From: Notolepis coatsorum
Taxonomy: Eukaryota > Chordata > Actinopteri > Aulopiformes > Paralepididae
Assembly: GCA_963971535.1 (NCBI GenBank)
Contig: OZ020585.1
Location: forward strand, 24,016,736-24,080,735
Direction: 5' to 3'
Length of the DNA stretch: 64,000 bases
Below, piece after piece: positions 55,441 to 64,000 of this stretch (position 1 is the first letter of the stretch; each line of letters begins with the position of its first letter). Under the pieces are notes generated by a model. That model did no database searches. It worked only from the letters and a program-made list of their open reading frames with translations, and was not told the DNA's origin. A program made the translations under genes and the position numbers.

Positions 55441-55530
55441 GGATCTACATAAATCAAATAAAATGTATTTGTAAGGCCCGACAAGACACGTTAATTTCCC
55501 CATGGGCCGGACATGTCTTAGCATGCAACG
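55441..55530 (+). repeat. Recurrent repeat family R, short copy
   Basis: AATGTATTTGTAAGGCCCGA, then CCCATGGGCCGGACATGTCT. The longest copy is at 62570-63635. The interval 55531-55960 is unassigned. Confidence 0.6.
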
Positions 55531-55960
55531 GACCACATGTGGGCCCTCTTGAGGACGATTTTCCCACTGGCACTTTGGCGACCTCTAGCGGCTCTGGTGT
55601 GCATATTTTTTAATACAATATATATCTATAAAGTATTTGTTGCCTGTCGATAGCCCTTTCAGGTGACAAAATCCGTTTAGCGGTTCTCGAGTTACATGGC
55701 GATATGTGACGTGTGCGCCAAAGTACACGGCAGAGTCAGATTACCACCCTTGACTCCGTCAATCATTTCATTTAATCAAATTATTGGACAGGGTTGTAGC
55801 CAATGAGTGTGGCTACAATCAGGGATCTACAGTAGGTTGGTGAAAAGACGTAACAAATTTGATTCATAGGGCCATCAATTTAAGATTAAGTTAAAACAAG
55901 TTAGATAAATAATATTGATATGTGTATTTGAGACGTCTGAGAGGCTGAAGACATCTAGAG

Positions 55961-56715
55961 CAGTGGTTCTCAACTGGTCTAGCCTCGGGACCCAACATTT
56001 TCCTTAGTCATTAAGACGCGACCCAATTTTTTTAACCACTATGATTTATTTCAATTTTTTTTTTGCACAATCTTGCACAATCTTGCACAATCTTTCATGC
56101 ACTGTTAAAAACATGAAATAAACACAAAAAATTAACCAAATGAAATTAAATAATATATGCTTCTTAGCAGATTTCTTAACTTAATATAACAAACCTAAGT
56201 TTGGGGGAACTAATGGGATAATGGGTTGCAACAAAAGTGCAGCTAGGGCTTAAAACCCAATGAAATAAAATAATAATAATAATAATAAATAATATTATGC
56301 TTCTTAGCAGACTTCTCTACAGTAAGTTTGGGGGAACTAATGGGATAACTGGGGTTGCAACAAAAGTGCAACTAGGGCTAAAAACACAATGAAATAAAAT
56401 AATAATAATTAATAATATATCCTTCTTAGCAGACTTCTTAGCTTAACATCCTAGGGAACGAATGGGATAACTGGGGATGTTGTTTGCTCCTGACAAGAGT
56501 CTCAAAGTCTGGGGTGATGGTAGACAAAGCAACTCTGAGGTCATGCTCAATGTCCAATCTGTTCCTCTGCTTTGTCTTCAGTTGGACCAGAGCTGAGAAG
56601 CCACTTTCACAAAGATAGGTAGTTGAAAAAAAATAAAAATAAAAAAGAATTTACTTTTTTTTTTACACACACATTCGCGACCCACTCAAAATGGACCCAC
56701 TCAAACAGAGACAAA
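55961..56715 (+). mobile_element. hAT-like element with internal tandem units
   Basis: The left end is CAGTGGTTCTCAACTGGTCT. Units of about 135 bp (CTTCTTAGCAGACTTCT, GGGGGAACTAATGGGATAAC) are repeated about three times between 56150 and 56480. The inverse end (AGTTGAGAACCACTG) is not found. A CGACCCACTC motif near 56678 may be close to the lost right end. Confidence 0.55.
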
Positions 56716-56894
56716 GAAAAGTTGAATTTTCTTTATTGTATCAGAAACTTCAGAATGTCATATTTCAAAAAAAGACCAGGCACATGCATGTGCTATAAGA
56801 ATAAAGTATAGTATTTTGTTTTGCAAAAAAAGTATGCAGTCCTCAAAAACGAATACTAAAATGACCACTTTTGGGGGTGATTGTTAAGAGGTTA

Positions 56895-57850
56895 AACAAG
56901 TCAAGAAGAATAATAACAATCACAATAAATCAAGAACAAAACAAAAAACACAATACACAATCAAATGTAAAATAAATAAATGCAACACTCCCAGAAAAAC
57001 TCACTAAAAACCTAGCAATAGGAAAAAAGCACCACGTGCAAGGTGGAGGAAAGAAACCTTAGGAGGGCCGTTCAAGGGGGTATCTCCCTTCTTAGATGTC
57101 GGTGATAGTAGTGTTGCTATGGATGATCAATGGGTGGAGAATAAAACAGGCGAAATAGTTGGTGTGTATTGTGGCAGATATCACCCCCTCCCCCCCTCTC
57201 ATGGATATGTGAAGGACCGGATATATTTCTGCCATGGAAGGAGTGGAAACAATTAGGTAGCTGATTAGTACTGATAGAACACACCTGTGCATCATTAGTT
57301 CACCCACATCTCACACGCACACACATCAGACACACACACTACAAATACATTGAGAGATGAGTGGAGGTGAGGTTGGAGTTGTTGCATTGAGAGAGAAATT
57401 GTTGTATACAAAGTTTTGTAAGGTGAGAGGTAGTGAGAGGAGAGGTGAAGGCGAGAAGGTGTTCATTGTGTATTGGACCCTGGACTGGCTGAGAAACCCC
57501 CTTGTGTACTGACCCTGGACCGGACGACTACTCTGAGTATTGAACAATCCCTTTTTTTGCACGAGAGCCTGTTTTGTGTTTTGACCATCGGACTGTATTA
57601 CGACCATTCTCTTTGCCCGTCGAACTTTATTCTGCCTATAATCAATTAAATATTCATGTTGATTGATATTGCACTTGTGTGGCCATTTGAATTTGTTTGT
57701 TTTTGAACCGTGACGAGTCTGAACACCACCAGGCTCATCACAGTATGCACATGTAATAAAACACAAATATGTATATGCAATAGCAACTGGGGTACATAAG
57801 ACACATTTTGAAAGATTGAAATAGAATAGAACTATGAACAGCAACAACAA
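56895..57850 (+). repeat. Repeat family R, split by a solo LTR
   Basis: Left part 56895-57165 (CAAGTCAAGAAGAATAAT, GCAATAGGAAAAAAGCACCA, CTTAGATGTCGGTGATAGTA) and right part from about 57747 (TATGCAATAGCAACTGGGG, CATTTTGAAAGATTGAAA). These match 62650-63020. The LTR at 57170-57742 interrupts it. Confidence 0.7.
57166..57746 (+). mobile_element. Solo LTR, 573 bp
   Basis: The element is 57170-57742 (TGTGGCAG ... CTCATCACA), flanked by GTAT (57166-57169 and 57743-57746). It interrupts a repeat whose uninterrupted copy is at 62570-63635, so the ends are supported. ATTAAA near 57644 may be its poly-A signal. Confidence 0.7.
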
Positions 57851-57986
57851 AATAAAAATTTTAAGTCACTGTGGATAAGAGCATCACTTGAATGCATACA
57901 TCATAAGTGAGATGAGAGCAAGAGAGCTCACTCACTCTGTCGCTATACATTCTCTCCATGTCTATATAGAGTCTTGCGCTCTGAGA

Positions 57987-58230
57987 TACTGTAAAAAATG
58001 AATGTTTTTTCATGGGAAATTCACTATTATTTTACAGATTACTTTTGTTTTTCTACTTTAAGTGTAAATGCCATAAAAATACAGTAAATTACCTTTTATC
58101 AAAATATTAACCATTAAATAAAGGTTGTAATCTGTAAATGTATTTGATTTTACTGTAATTTGACAGTAAGTATTTGGAAACCATTGATGCCAGACATTTA
58201 CCGTTTTCTTGCAGCTTTTTTTCTTACAGT
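57987..58230. mobile_element. MITE-like inverted repeat (ACTGTAAAAAA ends)
   Basis: Left end ACTGTAAAAAATGAATG, right end CTTTTTTTCTTACAGTGTAA, with TTTTACAGATTAC and GTAATCTGTAAA-type sequence inside. Target duplication not clear. Confidence 0.45.
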
Positions 58231-58479
58231 GTAACAGTTGGATATTTGATGATCGATTCTTGTGCAAAATGAAAGACCCACGACTGGCTCTCATCAAGAA
58301 CGGATGAGTGACAACAGGACTCCATATCTCCCTCTGAAATCTCTCTCTCTGTGCAAATGAAATAACTATATTTGATTTACATGGACGATGTTCTATAATT
58401 GAAATCAGAGGATTGAAAAAGGTGGGATACTTAAAACCCCAATCTGATATCCCCCCCCTCTACAAATGGTGTATATTTA

Positions 58480-61020
58480 CATACAGAGAACGAAAACACC
58501 CTATATAAACCATTTTTAAAACATAGAACATAGAGACTGAACATAAGAAAAACTAAAATAAACAAACTACAGTACTATTAGAGGATAAGCAAGAAGGAAT
58601 ACTATACCAAATTATTAGAGAATAGCAAAAACAATATTAAAGGAATATGGAAGATAAATAGTATTATTAGAAATAGTTCAACTACAAGTTACCCTGAACA
58701 TTTTACTGACAACGATAGGACATAAAATAATAGGAATGATGTGGTTAATGGGTTTAACAACTTCTTTGTTAATATAGGGTCAAACTTGGCAGAGAAAATC
58801 AATGTCACACACACAAAAGATGGCAGGGATGCTGAGGAGAATATTGCAAGAAATCTCAACTAAATTAATCTGAAAACTGTAGAAGGAAAATAAATCATAG
58901 ATATTGTTAGCAAGTGTAAGAATAAAACATCTACCGATTGGAATCGAATTGATATGACACTAATCAAGAAAGTAATCGACAGCATTATAAACCCACTAAC
59001 CTACATCTGTAATATATCCTTCACAACCGGTTAATTTCCTCAGAAAATGTAAATTGCTAAAGTTATTCCGTTATATAAAGCTGGAGAGAAACACCACTTC
59101 ACCAATTATAGGCCAGTATCCTTACTTTGCCAGTTCTCCAAAATATTGGAAAAACGATATATTGCAAGGTTAGATGACTTCATTAATAAGCATACCATTT
59201 TAACAGATGTCAGTACGGTTTCAGAGCTAACAGATCAACAGCAATGGCATTAATGGAGTTAACAGAAGAAATCACCAACAGTTTAGATAATAAGAAACAC
59301 GTAGTAGGAGTATTCATAGAGCTAAAAAAAGCATTCAATACCATACATCATGACATATTACTGAAACAAATTTAAAGGTATGGTATAAGGGGGGTGGCGT
59401 TAAACTGGTTGAATATATATATACGGAATAGGCAACAGTTTGTGCAGATTGTGTTAGGAATTGGCACCACTGAAAAGAAAGGAGTATCACTCAATATAGT
59501 TAATACTACATCATAACTAACATTATATGCATTCATAACCATATAATCCCATTGTAATTTGATTTTATGGCCCCCGAGACATATCATGTCCCTTATTTTT
59601 AAGATGCAAATTAGGTTGTTCAATCATAATATACTAAATGTGAAACCCATAGATAATAATGTTTTCTGACTATAATAGAACAATATTAGAATATAACTAC
59701 TGAAAAAAAATATAATTTAATTTATTTATATTTAGTATTTTTATAGTATAGTTTTACCTTGCCGGGTAAAGAATGACCCCTAACACCACAGTCGTACCTT
59801 TTTTTCTGCAGATACCTTCAGAATTTTCAAAATGGTGAAACATAGTTTTGCTGTGATATGTGTTGTGGAGGATATCATAAAGCCTTGTTCTAATAAAATC
59901 AACTACATGGTAGTTATTACATATTATAACATTTAAACAGGTCGCTGGAGAGCCTAACACCACATAAGGGTTAAATAAATTGTCATCACATTTGAGTAAA
60001 ACCAAACTTATGTTATTTGGAAATCGTAAAATAGACATGCAAGTACAAATGACTATAGATTATGTTAACATTGAAAGAGATATGCAAATAAATTTCGAGG
60101 TGTGATACATTCTATATTGCTCACTACTACTATCTGAACTACTGTGTGGAGATTTGGGGTAACACGTATAAAAGTTACTTAAAACCATTATGCACACTAC
60201 AAGAAAGAGCAATTAGGATTATCGATAAAGTAGGATATCTGGAACACACAAACACACGCATGTTATATATTTTTTTGATCCACTTTTTCTCCCATTTTTC
60301 TATTTTCTCCCATCCCAATTTCGTCTCGTCCAATTCAACCCTCCCCTGTCTCGAACGCTGTTTCTTGCCTCCCACAAGCCGGCTGCAATGTGGACTAAGT
60401 CATACATAGCACGAGTCCCCTCCGATACTCGAGGTAACAGCAGTCGCATCTTTTCACCTGCGCAGCGCACTCTTTCAGCGTCAGGGGTCTGTGCTTTGGA
60501 GGGGCCCCGCCCCCGTCGGTTCTTGATTCTACTGCGCAGGCGCACCAACCGACCTGTAGGAGTCGCTGTCCACAACGCTCGATCCCCACCCATCAGTTTC
60601 CCACCCCCTAATACTGCCAATGTGTATTAGTACGGACGACCAGCTAAACTGAAAGCAATGTGGAGAGCTGGGTTCGAACACGCGAACCCAGCGTCTCCAG
60701 CATTCGAGGTGAGCGCCTTGCCCACTGCACCACGTAGCCGCCACGCATGTGATTATGAAACTCAGGGACCTGGCTGAATTTAAGACAGCATGAAACACTT
60801 CACTCCCGGTAACATCCAAAATAATTTCTGTGATAGAGAGGGGGGTTACAATTTAAGAGGAGAGTCTAACTTCAAGAAACAGGCTGTTCATTCAACAATG
60901 AAGAGTACAGTATGTGTATTTCAGTTTGTGGAGTGAATCTGTGGAATGGTTTGAGTGTGGAATTAAAACAAAGCACAAATATAAATTACTTTAAAAAAAC
61001 ATAAAAAATTCTTATATCTC
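58480..61020 (+). pseudogene. Degenerate LINE, split by a SINE
   Basis: RT-type blocks: IPLYKAGEKHHFTNYRPVSL (about 59070-59125), QYGFRANRSTAMALMELTEE (about 59211-59270), a damaged catalytic-region block near 59300 (KKAFNTIHHDILLKQI) and FVQI. Later: LSKTKLMLFGNRKIDMQ (about 59990-60045), EIWGNTYKSYLKPL and LQERAIRIIDKVGY (60146-60240). After the SINE: KLRDLAEFKTA (about 60755) and WNGLSVELKQ (about 60945). Many stops are present. A segment of about 500 bp (59490-59985) does not read as LINE and may be another insertion. Confidence 0.75.
60255..60750 (-). mobile_element. SINE family A inside LINE relic
   Basis: The body (60264-60741) has its head at 60741 (GGCGGCTACGTGGTGCAGTG), GACAGCGACTCCTACAGG and a T-rich (plus strand) tail. 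The duplication CACGCATGT is at 60255-60263 and 60742-60750. Confidence 0.88.
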
Positions 61021-62560
61021 AGAGGTATGAGGAGGCGTTGTGTTGACCGCTTGAGCCCTAGCGTCCCTGTCCAGGGGTTAGTGCTCGCGGGATTATATAG
61101 TATTCTTACTGATATTTTCTTTTTATAATATTTTCATTTCATAGTGTGGAAATTTGGGTTGTATGAAAATTAGTTAATATGAGTTGCATACGATAATAGA
61201 GTGTGAAGGGGGTAGGAATACATAAGTTTACACTTCATCCTAGTCCTTTTCGAACATTATCGTTTTGCTTGTTTGTTTTTTAATCTGTTTATTACTTTAT
61301 TGTTTTATTACATTTTTTTATTTATTAAATTCGTTTTTAATTTATGTTCGAATTTTATGTTCGGTGTTCATTCATTCATACAGTACATGTTGAATGATGC
61401 AGTAACTAGCTACAGTACATGTCAAAAGCTGTGGAATTATAAATTTAGGATAACATGAGTAGACTACATTTGAAGGAATTTGTAGAGTGAAGAGTCCTTC
61501 AAGTATACACACTCTCAGCCACACACCTCTATTCGATAATGTGTTGTTACAGGCAGGGGCCCCCTTCACAGTAGATTTGAATGGTTGGATAATGGTTTAG
61601 TAGATACTTACTCCAGTAGGTGGGGAGACAATGGAGAGAGTGATACCCATTAAGATTAGTTCTTACACTTTCTCTCATTATGCGTGCAGAGCACAACGGT
61701 GGTATTGTAATCACTTCTGTCCGTGTGTGTATGTGTCCACATCAGCCATAATTCCTACAGATACGAATGGATTTAGATGGAACCTTACACATACATGTAG
61801 GACAAGGACCTGACTTCACAAACACTTTTCAAATTAAATTGTAATGAATTTCCACCATTGGCCACATTGAAATCAATATTGAGGTTAAACGTTAGACCTT
61901 TTGGGGACAGCAGTACTTGCAGTACCAATATAGAATAATGCCTTTCTAGATTTTAGCTGCAACCACAATCCCAAGTCGCCTGCGGGTATAGGAAAATGAA
62001 TGGACTATTAATAGATCGCTCCCAGCTTCGTGTGTGGTTCATGCAGCTGTGGTCCCATAAACAAAGCCTTCTAATATGTACATTTCTTTCTCTGATAAGG
62101 CAGAGGATTTAGAATTTTAAGCAGCAGTTTAAAAAATATAAAAATTGCTAGTCAAAGCTAACTTAGCATTGCATATCAGGTCACCCATGTCAGTGCATTC
62201 TCTGAACTATTTTATGGTTAGCAATTGGAATTGGAACATTAACAAAACATAAAATCGTTGAAACACAATTTTCCCATTAACCCCACATGCAGTATCAAGG
62301 ACAAAATGACTGTTAAACGGGAAAGGAAAAGGCTGTTAATTTCCACCGGGGCTTGCCTTGTCATCGTGATGGTAAAGCTTGAGAGGTCTATTGAAATTGA
62401 CTAACAGGGCTCTTCAAATGCAGTAAAAGAAAAAAATCTATTGGAAGTCTCTGTCATTAAGAAATGTGGTTGAATCAGCAAGCATTTGCAGGCTGACAGC
62501 ACAAAGCCGGACACACTTACAGTATGTATTTAAATGTGTTTTATTTTTAATTTGCTATAG
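61021..62560. other. Low-repeat interval, possible conserved non-coding sequence
   Basis: Over 1.5 kb I see no transposon ends, simple repeats or coding domains. Parts of 62010-62500 (such as GCAAGCATTTGCAGGCTGAC) have the balanced, non-repetitive look of conserved elements. This cannot be established from one sequence. Confidence 0.3.
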
Positions 62561-62569
62561 ATGCTAAAT

Positions 62570-63635
62570 CAAATCAAATCAAATCAAATGTATTTGTAAG
62601 GCCCGACAACACACGTTAATGTCCCCATGGGCCGGACACGTCTTCTCTAAACAAGTCAAGAAAAAACATCACAATAAGTCAAGAACAAAACAAGAACACC
62701 ATAAAGTCCAATTTTTTTTTAAAATAAATGCAAAATAAATAAATGCAACACTCCCAGACATACCCCACGCGAAGGTAAGGAAAAACTCACTAAAACCTAG
62801 CAATAGGAAAAAATGCACCACAGGCAATGTGGAGGAGAGAAACCTTAGAAGGGCCATTCAAGGGGGGGATCTCCCTTCTTAGATGTCGGTGATAGTAGTG
62901 TTGCAATAAAACAGGTGAACAGTTGGTAGGCATGCACTCATGTGTGTAGTGAAACACAGATAAAAGTGCATGCAATACCAACTGAACATTTTGAAAGATT
63001 AAAGATAGAGCTGATAGCGATAGCAACTGAACATTTTGAAAGATTAAGATTAAAGATAGAGCTGATAGCGATAGCAACTGAGCATTTTTGAAAGATTAAA
63101 GATAGAGCTGATAGCGGATCTATTTGAAGTGAAGGGGCGGCGCAGATAGGGTCGCATCCTCCCGGTTTTCATCACGGGACGTCCAACACTCCGGTCATCA
63201 CTCCGAGACAGCCACTCACAGGGAGACAGGGGGACAGGGAGACAGGGAGACAGGGAGCCGGGACAGGCATTAGACAGTTCGCGTGATTGTGATGGGCGGA
63301 CATAGCAATAGATACAAGTGGTAAGCATATATATGTAGTAAGCATATTAGAATACAAGTACTTAACCCAGCAATGAACGTCTGAACCGCGTTGACAGACC
63401 ACGGACAGAAGACGGTAAGAAGCTGATCCATGGCCTCGTGGTGCACATAGAACAGTCACTGCAATCTTGGGCAAGACCCCGAGACATCCACCACCTTGGT
63501 CAGCACTATGAGACAACGACTCAGAGAGAGGGGGGTGGGGGGGTGGGTGGGTTAGAGAGTTCCCATGTTTGTAGTGGGCGGAGATGGAGCAATAAATACA
63601 TGTAGTGAGCATATGCATACATGGTGAGAGTGGGA
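62570..63635 (+). repeat. Repeat family R, longest copy
   Basis: It begins AATCAAATCAAATCAAATG and TTTGTAAGGCCCGACAACAC, and shares GCAATAGGAAAAAATGCACC and CTTAGATGTCGGTGATAGTA with 56895-57165. It contains about three tandem 57-bp units (62985-63117; GATAGAGCTGATAGCGATAG). Two partly similar modules follow, ending near 63340 and 63610 (GTGGGCGGA, TAAGCATAT). No protein is encoded. The family is probably the 3' or non-coding part of a retroelement. Confidence 0.6.
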
Positions 63636-63639
63636 TCAT

Positions 63640-64000
63640 TGTCATGGTTTTTGCCTTATTTCAACTTTCTGTGAGGGACAGCTGTCTATTTTTGCTTTAT
63701 TTCACCTCTCTGTGAGGGATAGCTGTCAATCCCTGTTCCCTGTGGTTAATTGCCTCATGGGTCGGCAGGTGTGTGGGCTTGATTGCACCTGATGCAGTGC
63801 AGCTGTGCCTATGGCCATGTGGAGTCTATTTAAGTTTGGAGATCGCAGTGTCAACTGCTTTTTCATTTCCAGTGTTGGCTGTCCTTTTGGTCACGCTCAT
63901 TATATTGAAGTGTAGTCTGATACAGAATTGAGCTTTATGGTAGTCATTCTTATTTTAGGCTACTCACGTGATTCACATAAACTCCTTTAGTGGAGGTTTA
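63640..64000 (+). mobile_element. Possible LTR, 5' part, cut by window edge
   Basis: It starts TGTCATGGTTTTTGCC and has an internal duplication of CTGTGAGGGAYAGCTGTC (about 63670 and 63711). TATTTAAG near 63828 could be a promoter box. Without the right end no target duplication can be tested. Confidence 0.35.

Overview
The window is repeat-rich vertebrate DNA, most likely from a ray-finned (teleost) fish. The evidence is the mix of elements: long (CA)n arrays, tRNA-headed SINEs of about 470 bp, L2/CR1-like and other non-LTR retrotransposons, Ty3/gypsy-type LTR elements, many hAT-type elements with 8-bp target-site duplications (TSDs), and piggyBac-like elements in TTAA sites. Species cannot be read from the sequence. 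I see no operon, rRNA gene, functional tRNA gene or convincing exon of a host protein gene. Nearly every coding stretch belongs to a transposable element.

Layout. 1-6.4 kb: tRNA-type SINEs, a foldback MITE, a second MITE, and a 28-bp-unit minisatellite (3.7-5.9 kb) split by a 5'-truncated LINE. 6.4-9.8 kb: a SINE split by a 955-bp solo LTR, and another SINE type. 10-15.2 kb: a poly-C tract, a perfect hairpin, an L2-type LINE (minus strand), a 655-bp hAT element, a gypsy pol relic split by a SINE, and an inverted minisatellite. 15.3-19.4 kb: a 4.0-kb hAT element with intact termini and TSD, containing a GTGTGGGCC minisatellite, a LINE relic, two MITEs and a transposase-like exon. 20.4-29.2 kb: a MITE, then a palindromic MITE interrupted at its centre by a 7.6-kb hAT element that itself holds a LINE, telomere-like satellite units, hairpins and a hAT-like exon. 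29.3-33.1 kb: SINEs, a second copy of a 335-356-bp hAT MITE, (CA)n and LINE pieces. 33.2-39.5 kb: a young LTR retrotransposon with near-identical 1.82-kb LTRs and a 797-codon Gag-like ORF but no polymerase. 40-46 kb: piggyBac fragment, a degenerate endonuclease-bearing LINE, a LINE with an open 2.2-kb reverse-transcriptase frame, and a diverged relative of the 33-39 kb LTR. 46-57 kb: piggyBac-like elements, a 1.5-kb interval with inverted ends, a candidate solo LTR, SINEs and hAT elements. 57-64 kb: a solo LTR, a degenerate LINE split by a SINE, a low-repeat stretch (61.0-62.5 kb), a recurrent repeat family, and the start of another LTR at the right edge.

How it fits together. The window records nested insertions whose relative ages can be read from who interrupts whom. 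SINEs lie inside a gypsy relic and a LINE, and are themselves split by an LTR and a hAT element. The one protein-coding unit that looks recently active in copy number is the Gag-only LTR element; the LINE at 43-45.8 kb also keeps a long open frame. Nothing here is a proven new system. The most unusual objects are the Gag-only element, the hAT whose terminal motif seems to have grown into a minisatellite, and the hAT sitting in the centre of a palindromic MITE.
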